From Falsibacillus albus (lineage in GTDB: Bacteria > Bacillota > Bacilli > Bacillales > DSM-25281), in contig NZ_RCVZ01000006.1 in NCBI RefSeq assembly GCF_003668575.1, positions 62,001 to 126,000 on the forward strand: a stretch of DNA of 64,000 bases, in the 5' to 3' direction. Below the pieces are notes generated by a model. It did not search any database and was not told where the DNA came from. It worked only from the letters and a program-made list of their open reading frames with translations. Positions 25,408-32,749 of this stretch are shown in pieces. Every line of letters begins with the position of its first letter. The stretch's first letter is position 1. A program made the translations under genes and the position numbers.

Positions 25408-26463
25408 GTGGAGGGGATTTCCACTGCACGCTGGCGGAATTCATTCTTGATGCCCTTAAGGCGCGGAAAACTATATAATGGTCACCAGAATCGAGATCTG
25501 ATGCCCGTCAAGTGCGGAAAACTCTATAACGGTCACCAGATTCGGGGTCTGATGCCCTTTAGGCGCGGAAAACTATATAATGGTCACCAGATTCGGGGTC
25601 TGATGCCCTTAAGGCGCGGAAAACTCTATAACGGTCACCAGAGTGGAGATCTGATGCCCTTTAGGAGCGGAAAACTATATAACGGTCACCAGATTCGGGG
25701 TCTGATGCCCTTAAGGCGCGGAAAACTATATAATGGTCACCAGAGTGGAGATCTGATGCCCTTTAGGCGCGGAAAACTCTATAACGGTCACCAGAGTGGA
25801 GATCTGATGCCCTTTAGGCGCGAAAAACTCTATAACGGTCACCAGAGTGGAGATCTGATGCCCTTTAGGCGCGGAAAACTATATAACGGTCACCAGATTC
25901 GGGGTCTGATGCCCTTAAGGCGCGGAAAACTCTATAACGGTCACCAGAGTGGAGATCTGATGCCCTTTAGGCGCGGAAAACTATATAACGGTCACCAGAT
26001 TCGGGGTCTGATGCCCTTAAGGCGCGGAAAACTATATAATGGTCACCAGAATCGAGATCTGATGCCCGTCAAGCGCGAAAAACTATATAACGGTCACCAG
26101 AGTGGAGATCTGATGCCCTTTAGACGCAGAAAACTATATAACGGTCACCAGATTCGGGGTCTGATGCCCTTAAGGCGCGGAAAACTCTATAACGGTCACC
26201 AGAATTGGTGTCTGATGCCCTTAAGGCGCGGAAAACTCTATAACGGTCACCAGAGTGGAGATCTGATGCCCTTTAGACGCGAAAATCTATATAACGGTCA
26301 CCAGAATCGAAATCTGATGCCCTTTAGGCGCAGAAAACTTTATAACGGTCACCAGAATCGAGATCTGATGCCCGTCAAGCGCGAAAAACTATATAATGGT
26401 CACCAGAATCAAAATCTGATGCACTCCAAGCGCGTAAATCTTAAACAGGTGTTCAAATTCTAA
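25408..26463 (+). CDS. Open frame made of 19 tandem 17-residue repeats
   Basis: A single frame of 351 codons runs from a GTG at 25408 through 19 units of 17 residues, ending in a short unrelated tail. The unit is LMPxRRGKLYNGHQ plus a variable triplet (SGD, IRG or NRD), very basic, with no signal peptide. The core LYNGHQ is unchanged in all 19 units, and its only base changes are silent (CTA/CTC/CTT and AAC/AAT). Against translation, no ribosome binding site is properly placed for the GTG: AAGGAG lies about 25 bases away, inside the preceding gene. It may be a repeat protein or a non-coding array that happens to be a multiple of three. Confidence 0.4.
   Translation: MEGISTARWRNSFLMPLRRGKLYNGHQNRDLMPVKCGKLYNGHQIRGLMPFRRGKLYNGHQIRGLMPLRRGKLYNGHQSGDLMPFRSGKLYNGHQIRGLMPLRRGKLYNGHQSGDLMPFRRGKLYNGHQSGDLMPFRREKLYNGHQSGDLMPFRRGKLYNGHQIRGLMPLRRGKLYNGHQSGDLMPFRRGKLYNGHQIRGLMPLRRGKLYNGHQNRDLMPVKREKLYNGHQSGDLMPFRRRKLYNGHQIRGLMPLRRGKLYNGHQNWCLMPLRRGKLYNGHQSGDLMPFRRENLYNGHQNRNLMPFRRRKLYNGHQNRDLMPVKREKLYNGHQNQNLMHSKRVNLKQVFKF
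25447..26415 (+). repeat. 51-bp tandem repeat, 19 copies
   Basis: Nineteen head-to-tail units of exactly 51 bp cover 969 bp, with no length change between units. Each holds TATAAYGGTCACCAG, with the dyad GGTCACC, and many hold AGATCT at the junction. Units fall into subtypes by CCCTTTAGG, CCCTTAAGG or CCCGTCAAG, and by AGTGGAGAT, ATTCGGGGT or AATCGAGAT. The mixed order of subtypes suggests past exchange between units. Confidence 0.95.
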
Positions 26464-26474
26464 TTCTAGTCACC

Positions 26475-26535
26475 TTTCTGAGCGAGGGGCAAGCAGCTTG
26501 CTTGCTCCGGTTGACATCTTCCGAGGCTAAGAATA
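26475..26535. repeat. Short fragment of the dispersed repeat
   Basis: GAGCGAGGGGCAAGCAGCTT and CCGGTTGACATCTTCCGAGG recall the interior of the repeat family. The rest of this 280-bp gap holds only the hairpin that follows and the next gene's promoter region. Confidence 0.35.
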
Positions 26536-26537
26536 GG

Positions 26538-26578
26538 ACCAAAGGGGATCGAGAGGATATTCTCTCGATCCCTTTGGT
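26538..26578 (+). terminator. Stable hairpin after the repeat array
   Basis: ACCAAAGGGGATCGAGAG (26538-26555) pairs with CTCTCGATCCCTTTGGT (26562-26578), one bulged G and a six-base loop. No T-run follows, so it may stabilise a 3' end and not terminate transcription. Confidence 0.6.
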
Positions 26579-26742
26579 GTACAAACTGAAAAGTAAGTAA
26601 TTTTTACCATGTTTTTTTCAAAAACCGCTTTAGCATGTCATCGCTGTTTCATTTTCTTAACAATCACTACTTTTTTCCCGTGCTTATGAATGTGAATGAT
26701 AAAATATGGCTTAGAATGTAGGAAGATAGGTTAGGTGGATGT

Positions 26743-27909
26743 ATGATTAGAAGATGGACAATGATGATTTTTGCATTGATTTTTGTTTTAAGCAATTCGT
26801 ACCATACTTTTGCAAAGGACAAAGATGAATCTTTAACGATTAGAAGTCAAGCAGCAGCGGTATTGGACTCGACCACTGGTACAGTACTATATCAGAAAAA
26901 CGGAAATAAAAAAATGTACCCGGCTAGTCTTACAAAGATTGCGACGGCGATATATGCAATTGAAAAAGGAAAGCTGGATGACAAGGTGACCGTGAGCAAA
27001 AACGCGGCTTCCGTTGATGGAACGCGGGTTTACTTAGATGAAGGAGAAGTTGTGACTTTGAAGCACCTCCTCCAAGGTATGCTGATCAACAGCGGAAATG
27101 ATGCAGCAATTGCAGTTGCGGAACACATTGATGGAAGCGTTCCAAAATTTGCTGAACACATCAATGCGTATTTGAAAAAGCAGATTGGTGTCAAACACAC
27201 TCATTTTGTAAATCCTAATGGACTTTATGATCCAGAACATTACACAACTGCAAATGATCTGGCCAAGATTACAAATTATGCAATGAAGAATGAAACGTTC
27301 CGCCAAATTTTTGGTACAAAACAGCTTAAGTGGAATGGAGAATCGTGGAATACAACCTTATATACCCATCATCGGATGCTCAAAGGTGAAATACCTTACA
27401 AGGGCATTACAGGAGGCAAGACGGGTTTTGTGAATGAGTCTGGCCACACTCTTGCCACGACAGCACAAAGTTCAAATATCCATTTGACGGTTATTACAAT
27501 GGATGCCATATATAAAAAAAATGCATACAAGGATACGAAAACTCTCCTTGACTACGGGTTTTCCCACTTCAAAACGATTAAAGTCCCAAAAGGCAGTATG
27601 TTTACGAAAGGAAAGAAAAAATACGAAGCCAACAAGGATTTATTTTTCACAAAAAATTTAAGTACTTCTGTCAAAGAAGAAGTGGAGAAAAACGGACTAT
27701 TAAAAATAGTGGATAAAACCGGGGATGTAATTGACGAATTCCCTTTATCAGAGAAGAAAGTGCATGCGGCACAAGGGGATCTTCCACACAAGGGTAAGAA
27801 AGAAGATTCTGATCTGCATTCTTCAATAATGGTCAGTGCGGTGTCAATTATGTTATTCTTCATGACCACGCTTTTCATCAGGAAACTCATCAGGAAAATA
27901 AAACGCTGA
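26743..27909 (+). CDS. D-alanyl-D-alanine carboxypeptidase (PBP5/DacF type)
   Basis: This 388-residue low-molecular-weight penicillin-binding protein trims the terminal D-Ala from peptidoglycan stem peptides. It has a signal peptide (residues 1-24), the active-site SLTK (Ser62), the SGN motif (about residue 121), and KTG in GGKTGFV (about 227). It ends with a C-terminal membrane segment (ILFFMTTLFIRKLIRKIKR region) instead of the usual amphipathic helix. AGGTGG precedes the ATG. It could be the sporulation enzyme DacF or a vegetative paralogue. The gene is monocistronic with its own terminator. Confidence 0.82.
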   Translation: MIRRWTMMIFALIFVLSNSYHTFAKDKDESLTIRSQAAAVLDSTTGTVLYQKNGNKKMYPASLTKIATAIYAIEKGKLDDKVTVSKNAASVDGTRVYLDEGEVVTLKHLLQGMLINSGNDAAIAVAEHIDGSVPKFAEHINAYLKKQIGVKHTHFVNPNGLYDPEHYTTANDLAKITNYAMKNETFRQIFGTKQLKWNGESWNTTLYTHHRMLKGEIPYKGITGGKTGFVNESGHTLATTAQSSNIHLTVITMDAIYKKNAYKDTKTLLDYGFSHFKTIKVPKGSMFTKGKKKYEANKDLFFTKNLSTSVKEEVEKNGLLKIVDKTGDVIDEFPLSEKKVHAAQGDLPHKGKKEDSDLHSSIMVSAVSIMLFFMTTLFIRKLIRKIKR

Positions 27910-27921
27910 ATCATTTCAGGC

Positions 27922-27964
27922 GAGGCTGCCCCATAGGTGATATGACTATGCGGCAGCCTCTTTT
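27922..27964 (+). terminator. Terminator after the carboxypeptidase gene
   Basis: GAGGCTGCC pairs with GGCAGCCTC, with an inner CATAG/CTATG stem, followed by TTTT. Confidence 0.85.
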
Positions 27965-28051
27965 GCATCCTCCAATACTTCATTCTTTCGGTCGCTGGTA
28001 AACAATGCTATAGTAGAAGCAATCATTTAGATGAAAAAGGGGGGACAGCTC

Positions 28052-29065
28052 ATGAATGAAGCAGCTATTGATCAATATTCCCGTCCATTGAAGGATTTAA
28101 GAATTTCGGTAACAGACAGGTGCAATTTTCGCTGCCGATACTGTATGCCGGCTGAAATATATGGCCCTGATTTCCCATTTTTAAAGCACTCGGAAATATT
28201 GACCTTTGAAGAAATCGAAAGAATTGTGAATGCATCAGCCCAGCTTGGCGTTGAAAAAGTGAAAATCACTGGAGGAGAACCGCTTCTTCGAAAACAGCTG
28301 CCTGAATTGATCCACAAGCTGTTCAATATAGAAGGCATCCGGGATATAGGATTGACAACGAATGGGATGCTCTTGCCCAATTTGGCAGCTAAATTAAAAT
28401 CAGCAGGATTAAAAAGAATAAATGTCAGCCTGGATGCAATAGATGAAGAATTATTTGCAAAGATGAATGGAGTGGGCATCAGCCCTGAAAATGTTAAAAA
28501 GGGCATTCGTGCTGCTCAACAGGCAGGATTGCAAGTGAAAGTGAATATGGTCGTCCAGAAAGGCATCAACGAATCAGAAATCGTTCCAATGGCTGATTAT
28601 TGTCGTGATAACAATTTGACCTTAAGGTTTATCGAGTTCATGGATGTTGGAACTTCTAACGGATGGAATTGGGATCAAATCGTCACCAAAAAAGAAATCA
28701 TGGCGAAATTGATTGAACATTTTGAATTTAACCCTTTGGATGCCAACTATTATGGAGAGGTAGCAAAACGCTATCAATATGATGATCAAACAACAGAAAT
28801 TGGCTTTATTACCTCTGTTTCTGAATCATTCTGCTCCACATGTACGCGAGGCAGATTATCTGCCGATGGAAAGATCTATACTTGTTTATTTGCTGAAAAC
28901 GGGCATGACATAAAAAGTTTTTTGCGCAGTGGATCGACGGATGCACAATTGAGGGAATTCATTGCGGGAATATGGGAAAAACGAAATGATCGATATTCGG
29001 ATGAAAGAACGGAAGAGACCGTGAAAAATAAGAAAAAAATCGAAATGTCCTATATAGGCGGCTGA
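28052..29065 (+). CDS. moaA: GTP 3',8-cyclase MoaA
   Basis: This 337-residue radical SAM enzyme starts molybdenum cofactor synthesis by converting GTP to 3',8-cyclo-GTP. The radical SAM cluster is bound by CNFRCRYC (N-terminal), and the second cluster by CSTC with a further Cys in GKIYTCLF. It ends in the usual Gly-Gly (SYIGG), required for activity. AAGGGGGG is about eight bases from the ATG at 28052, so the ORF start at 28031 is not used. moeA follows 26 bp later. moaB, moaD, moaE and mobA must be elsewhere. Confidence 0.93.
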   Translation: MNEAAIDQYSRPLKDLRISVTDRCNFRCRYCMPAEIYGPDFPFLKHSEILTFEEIERIVNASAQLGVEKVKITGGEPLLRKQLPELIHKLFNIEGIRDIGLTTNGMLLPNLAAKLKSAGLKRINVSLDAIDEELFAKMNGVGISPENVKKGIRAAQQAGLQVKVNMVVQKGINESEIVPMADYCRDNNLTLRFIEFMDVGTSNGWNWDQIVTKKEIMAKLIEHFEFNPLDANYYGEVAKRYQYDDQTTEIGFITSVSESFCSTCTRGRLSADGKIYTCLFAENGHDIKSFLRSGSTDAQLREFIAGIWEKRNDRYSDERTEETVKNKKKIEMSYIGG

Positions 29066-29091
29066 ATCCAGTCGTACGGGAGGGGAGAAAT

Positions 29092-30354
29092 GTGAGGAAT
29101 CGAACACCTAAACTTATTAAAGAAGCCATCATGCAAGTGATGACTTATAAAACAAAGGGAGTAATTGAATATGTCAACATCGAAGAGTCTGATGGAAGGT
29201 ATTTAGCCGAACCGTTAGCTGCCGATCATGATATCCCACTTTTCGATCGTTCACCATATGATGGATTTGCCATAAAGGCATCTGAAAATGATGTCAGCGG
29301 CGTCAACCTCTTGATCGTTGATGAAATCGGTGCTGGTGAAGTCAGTCCCCATATTCTTCAGGAAGGGGAGGCAATCCGGATCATGACCGGTGCACAAATC
29401 CCCAACGGTGCGGATTGTGTCATTATGCTGGAAGATGTTGAGGAAATTACATCCGGCGGGTACAGATTCATTAAACCTAAGATCAATGTCAAGAAAGGGG
29501 AAAATATTTCTTTCCGAGGGGAGGAATTGAAAAGTGGCCATCACCTCGTTGATAATGGTACTGTGGTAACTCCCGGTGTGAAAGCTTTGTTGGCGACATT
29601 CGGATATGCCAAGGTTCCCGTTGTCCGAAAGCCGGTAGTATCGATCATAGCAACCGGTACTGAGCTTCTTGACATCCATGAGCCGATTCAACCTGGAAAG
29701 ATCAGGAACAGCAACGGATATATGATCGAATCCCAAGTGATCAAAGCTGGAGCAATCCCATATAGAATCTCTGTTAGTGAAGATAGACTTGAAACGATTC
29801 TGGAAAAAGTGGAAGAATCATTAGTATCATCTGACATTCTCATCACAACGGGCGGAGTTTCTGTAGGCGATTATGATTTGCTCCCAGAAATATATGAAAA
29901 ACTAGGAGCGAATGTATTATTCAATAAAATAGCGATGAGGCCTGGCAGTGTTACGACTGTAGCAGAATTAAACGGTAAGCTTCTGTTCGGTCTTTCCGGA
30001 AATCCATCAGCGTGCTTTGTCGGCTTCGAGTTGTTTGCCCGTCCGATCTTGCGCCATTGGCTTCATTCAGATAAACCATTTCTTCAACAAAGGCAGGCAT
30101 ATCTATGCTCGAGCTTTGAAAAACCGAATACTTTTACAAGATTCATAAGAGGCAGATACATATATGACGACGGGAAAATCAAGGTGTCAACAGTCGGTCT
30201 CGATAAATCAAGCACTGTCTCTTCACTTGCTTGGGCCGATTGTTTAATCTGTCTGCCTGGAGGGGATTCAAGCTTCAAGGTAGATGAACTTATCGATACA
30301 ATCGATTTAAATGATCAAATTGGGAGTGTTCACCCTTGGACAGAAGTAAAGTAA
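29092..30354 (+). CDS. moeA: Molybdopterin molybdenumtransferase MoeA
   Basis: This 420-residue enzyme inserts molybdate into adenylylated molybdopterin. The family blocks are visible: PLFDRSPYDGFAIKA, IMTGAQIPNGADCVIMLED, the substrate-binding TTGGVSVGDYDLLPE, and FGLSGNPSACFVGFELF. It starts with GTG behind AGGGGAG. The N-terminus (RTPKLIKEA) aligns with known MoeA starts. It is the second gene of the moaA-moeA unit and ends in its own terminator. Confidence 0.93.
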   Translation: MRNRTPKLIKEAIMQVMTYKTKGVIEYVNIEESDGRYLAEPLAADHDIPLFDRSPYDGFAIKASENDVSGVNLLIVDEIGAGEVSPHILQEGEAIRIMTGAQIPNGADCVIMLEDVEEITSGGYRFIKPKINVKKGENISFRGEELKSGHHLVDNGTVVTPGVKALLATFGYAKVPVVRKPVVSIIATGTELLDIHEPIQPGKIRNSNGYMIESQVIKAGAIPYRISVSEDRLETILEKVEESLVSSDILITTGGVSVGDYDLLPEIYEKLGANVLFNKIAMRPGSVTTVAELNGKLLFGLSGNPSACFVGFELFARPILRHWLHSDKPFLQQRQAYLCSSFEKPNTFTRFIRGRYIYDDGKIKVSTVGLDKSSTVSSLAWADCLICLPGGDSSFKVDELIDTIDLNDQIGSVHPWTEVK

Positions 30355-30379
30355 GCATCCTATAAGGGTGCTTTTTTTG
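30353..30379 (+). terminator. Terminator after moeA
   Basis: AAGCATCC pairs with GGGTGCTT (one wobble) around a short loop, then a run of T residues. The stem begins in the moeA stop codon. Confidence 0.85.
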
Positions 30380-30498
30380 GGAGATCATCAGAGGCGATTG
30401 ACAAAGACCGTCCATTAAACAGCATGAAAGAACATTGCTTTGCAAATAGAAGGGATTTCGATACACTAGTAGTACTTATTAATACAGGAGTGGTTTTA

Positions 30499-30831
30499 GT
30501 GTCTTTAGGATGGCGTGTCATTATTATGAAAGGTGAAAATGAACCTTGGTGGTTCTTTGAAGATTGGGAAGAGGATATCGTCCTTGAAAAATCATTTGAT
30601 GATAAGGAAAAGGCTATCTCATTCTTTAATGAAAAAGCAGAAAAATTTAAGAGTGTATATCAGCGAATGAGACAGAAAAAAACAATCATGGCAGCATTTT
30701 GGAATGAAGGGGAACGAAATTTTTGCGAAGGCTGTGATGATGACCTTCAAATTTATCTTGGCTTGATGCTGATGTATGGAAATGAGCCATATGATGTAAA
30801 GGAAGAGGAAGAAAAGCTATTCCATTTATAG
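30499..30831 (+). CDS. DUF1033 family protein
   Basis: This 110-residue acidic protein has the DUF1033 hallmark GENEPWWFFEDWEEDI near its N-terminus, plus a CEGCDDDLQIYLGLML segment. The family is conserved in Bacilli with no known function. AGGAG seven bases ahead of the GTG at 30499 sets the start. The upstream part of the frame from 30424 has no ribosome binding site and unlike composition. The epimerase gene follows 33 bp later. Confidence 0.72.
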   Translation: MSLGWRVIIMKGENEPWWFFEDWEEDIVLEKSFDDKEKAISFFNEKAEKFKSVYQRMRQKKTIMAAFWNEGERNFCEGCDDDLQIYLGLMLMYGNEPYDVKEEEEKLFHL

Positions 30832-30864
30832 TGTGAGCAATTTACGGGGGATGGGGGAAAACTG

Positions 30865-31878
30865 GTGAATATCTTAATCATCGGAGGAACTAAGTTTGTT
30901 GGGAGAAGTATTGCTGCTGAAGCATTAGAAAGAAACCATGATGTGACATTGTTCAATAGGGGTATAACGAACCCTGATGCATTTCCGGAAGTACCTGTCA
31001 TGATCGGGAATCGGGACAATGTAAATGACCTTGAACAAATTGCCCGGAGCCACTGGGATGTCATCATTGACACATGCGGCTACCAGCCTCATTCGGTGCA
31101 AAAAGCAATGGATATCCTTAGAAACTCTACTGGTAAATATGTGTTCATCTCTACATGTTCAGTCTATAAAGACGCGTTTAAAGCAACAGGGGTGACTGAA
31201 GAATCTGAAACGTTGAAGCTTTCAGAGGGTGATGAATCTCGATTGCATGAAGAAGGTTCACTGCCTGTGGAAAGGTATTATGGAGAACTGAAACAATTAT
31301 GCGAATGCGAGGTCATGAATACGTTTGGAAAGGATGCATTGATTATTCGTCCAGGTTTGATTGTCGGACCCTATGATCCATCAGACCGCTTTACCTATTG
31401 GGTAGAGCGAATTTCAAGAGGGGGCAGTACGCTGGTACCCGACAACCTGGATTGTCTCATTCAATTTATTGATGTAAGAGATTTGGCATCCTGGGTGTTT
31501 ACCATGATCGAAGAAAGCCTTAATGGCATATGGAATGTGGTCGGTCCGACAGAACCGCTGAGATTTGGCGACTTTTTAACCGAATGCAAACAAACTCTGA
31601 ATTCACACGCAGAATTTGTGCAGGTGTCCGACCAGTTTTTATTGGAGAATGAAGTACAGCCATGGATGGAACTCCCCTTGTGGATTCCTCAGATAAATAG
31701 CTATGGGCTGGATATTCGCAAAGTCAAGGAATTCGGATTGAAGACCCGGCCTTTGAAAGAAACGATCAAAGAAACGTATGAGTGGGCATCTTCTCGTGAT
31801 CAGGAACTCAAAAGAAACGCAGGGCTGGATAAAGAGAAAGAAAAACGCTTATTAAACCTGAGGGTGAATAGCCATTAA
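30865..31878 (+). CDS. NAD-dependent epimerase/dehydratase-like protein
   Basis: This 337-residue extended short-chain dehydrogenase opens with the NAD site MNILIIGGTKFVGRSIA. It has a VFISTCSVY segment and a YYGELKQLCE motif containing the Tyr-x3-Lys pair. The family includes nucleotide-sugar epimerases and related reductases. The exact substrate is not evident, and no sugar-nucleotide genes are adjacent. It starts with GTG behind a G-rich ribosome binding site. A spacer of about 80 bp separates it from the ykuS terminator. Confidence 0.75.
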   Translation: MNILIIGGTKFVGRSIAAEALERNHDVTLFNRGITNPDAFPEVPVMIGNRDNVNDLEQIARSHWDVIIDTCGYQPHSVQKAMDILRNSTGKYVFISTCSVYKDAFKATGVTEESETLKLSEGDESRLHEEGSLPVERYYGELKQLCECEVMNTFGKDALIIRPGLIVGPYDPSDRFTYWVERISRGGSTLVPDNLDCLIQFIDVRDLASWVFTMIEESLNGIWNVVGPTEPLRFGDFLTECKQTLNSHAEFVQVSDQFLLENEVQPWMELPLWIPQINSYGLDIRKVKEFGLKTRPLKETIKETYEWASSRDQELKRNAGLDKEKEKRLLNLRVNSH

Positions 31879-31962
31879 TTAAGTGGAGGAGCTCGGCCAG
31901 CACAGTGAAAGCGAGAATTTGCACGCAAAACAACTGAGGGATATAACAGAACCGAAATGAAA

Positions 31963-32000
31963 AAGGCTGTCAAAAGTATAAACACTTACGGACAGCCTTT
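31963..32000 (-). terminator. Terminator of ykuS
   Basis: AAAGGCTGTC (31963-31972) pairs with GACAGCCTTT (31991-32000). On the minus strand the arm continues into five T residues. Confidence 0.85.
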
Positions 32001-32009
32001 CTTGCATGA

Positions 32010-32255
32010 TCAATGAAATTTGCTTTCAACCTCTTGACAAATTTGGTCGGCAGTCAATCCATGAGCATTGATGACAGAACCTTGAGTAGTGACATTTTGA
32101 ATGCCCATTACGTTTTGATCTTGCCCGGTGATTACACAGCAATCACAGTTAGTCGCATCATTTTCATTCTTTAAATCCACCACTTCATAACCTTTTTCCC
32201 GAAGGACTTGAGAAACATCAGAAAGAGACTGTTCTACACCAATTCTTTTTGACAT
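32010..32255 (-). CDS. ykuS: UPF0180 protein YkuS
   Basis: This 81-residue protein has the UPF0180 blocks [41 protein letters not shown] and [12 protein letters not shown]. The CDCC cluster could bind a metal or be redox active. The function is unknown. AGGAGG lies nine bases before the ATG. It is monocistronic. Confidence 0.87.
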   Translation of the reverse strand: MSKRIGVEQSLSDVSQVLREKGYEVVDLKNENDATNCDCCVITGQDQNVMGIQNVTTQGSVINAHGLTADQICQEVESKFH

Positions 32256-32377
32256 AAAAAAACACCTCCTATAATAATTTTATCATCACCAAATATCGCG
32301 TTATTATGCGAAATTCATGTGGATAAAACAAGGCAGGAAGGTTAGGTATAAACTACCATTTTTACAAAAAGAACAAC

Positions 32378-32391
32378 AGAACGTTTGTTCG
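32378..32391. promoter_or_regulatory. LexA (SOS) box over the toxin promoter
   Basis: AGAACGTTTGTTCG contains GAAC-N4-GTTC, the core of the Bacillus LexA site CGAACATATGTTCG (11 of 14 identical). It overlaps the -35 region (TTGTTC) of the promoter below, where bound LexA would block RNA polymerase until DNA damage. No other LexA-type gene is nearby. Confidence 0.65.
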
Positions 32392-32412
32392 TATAGAAAA
32401 ATGTGCTAAAAT
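32385..32412 (+). promoter_or_regulatory. Toxin promoter
   Basis: A -35 TTGTTC and a -10 TAAAAT (32407-32412) are 16 bases apart, and the -10 is extended by an upstream TGC. Transcription should start near 32419, giving a leader of about 58 nt before the toxin ATG. Confidence 0.6.
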
Positions 32413-32432
32413 GGGGTTGTACAGTTACATAG

Positions 32433-32575
32433 CAGGGTGGGCAGTGGCTACTCCCGGGAAGGGAGGTGGTCGCTTAATGATTCCAATTGCTGAAACGATG
32501 CAGTTAATGATTGCTTTTGGTTCATTAATCATTGCCATTGTGGCGGTTACACAAAAAAAGAAGTAACCCACCCTG
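32433..32575 (+). promoter_or_regulatory. 5'-3' pairing in the toxin mRNA
   Basis: CAGGGTGGG in the leader (32433-32441) is exactly complementary to CCCACCCTG just after the stop codon (32567-32575). Such end-to-end pairing is known to hold other Bacillus type I toxin mRNAs in a folded, poorly translated state. The second arm also takes part in the 3' hairpin (32561-32573 with 32591-32603), so the two folds compete. Confidence 0.55.
32477..32566 (+). CDS. 29-residue holin-like toxin
   Basis: This 29-codon ORF encodes a single hydrophobic helix (LMIAFGSLIIAIVAV) after a short polar start (MIPIAETMQ) and ends in a basic tail (TQKKK). That is the layout of the putative holin-like toxin family found in Bacilli, whose members insert in the cell membrane. 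GGGAGGTG lies eight bases before the ATG. The gene has a LexA-box promoter, and its 3' end is covered by an antisense RNA with its own signals, as in type I toxin-antitoxin pairs such as bsrG/SR4. Toxicity is inferred from the family and layout. Confidence 0.78.
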   Translation: MIPIAETMQLMIAFGSLIIAIVAVTQKKK

Positions 32576-32696
32576 TTGCTCTCTAAAAAAGGGTGAGTTA
32601 CTTCTCTCTTACTTAGGGCTGCTGCACTTCTTGCAGTGATAGCTGTACCTGGAGTTCTGGTTGCCGCCAGAACTCTATAATAACTTATGCTCCTTG
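32552..32696 (-). ncRNA. Antisense antitoxin RNA (predicted)
   Basis: On the minus strand a sigma-A promoter (TTTACG, 17 bases, TATAAT at 32726-32731 and 32703-32708) points at the toxin. A 5' hairpin GAGTTCTGG/CCAGAACTC (about 32651-32675) is followed, 50 nt on, by the stem AAGTAACTCACCC/GGGTGGGTTACTT and then CTTTTTTT, a good terminator inside the end of the toxin ORF. The RNA would be about 145 nt and overlap the toxin mRNA over its last codons and 3' region, allowing duplex formation and RNase III cleavage. Confidence 0.7.
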
Positions 32697-32702
32697 TATT
32701 GA

Positions 32703-32731
32703 ATTATAACCGTTTTATGCGGACACGTAAA
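32703..32731 (-). promoter_or_regulatory. Promoter of the antisense RNA
   Basis: The minus-strand TTTACG and TATAAT hexamers are 17 bases apart. The promoter lies just past the HD-GYP stop codon, where no other minus-strand gene follows. Confidence 0.65.
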
Positions 32732-32749
32732 GGAGATGCCCTTTTTTAA

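Noticed and set aside
25408-26463. CRISPR-like array
   Set aside because: Units are contiguous 51-bp repeats with no unique spacers, and there are no cas genes nearby.
32591-32675. Second small ORF downstream of the toxin
   Set aside because: The region is explained by the toxin 3' hairpin and the antisense RNA stem. No frame has a start with a ribosome binding site.
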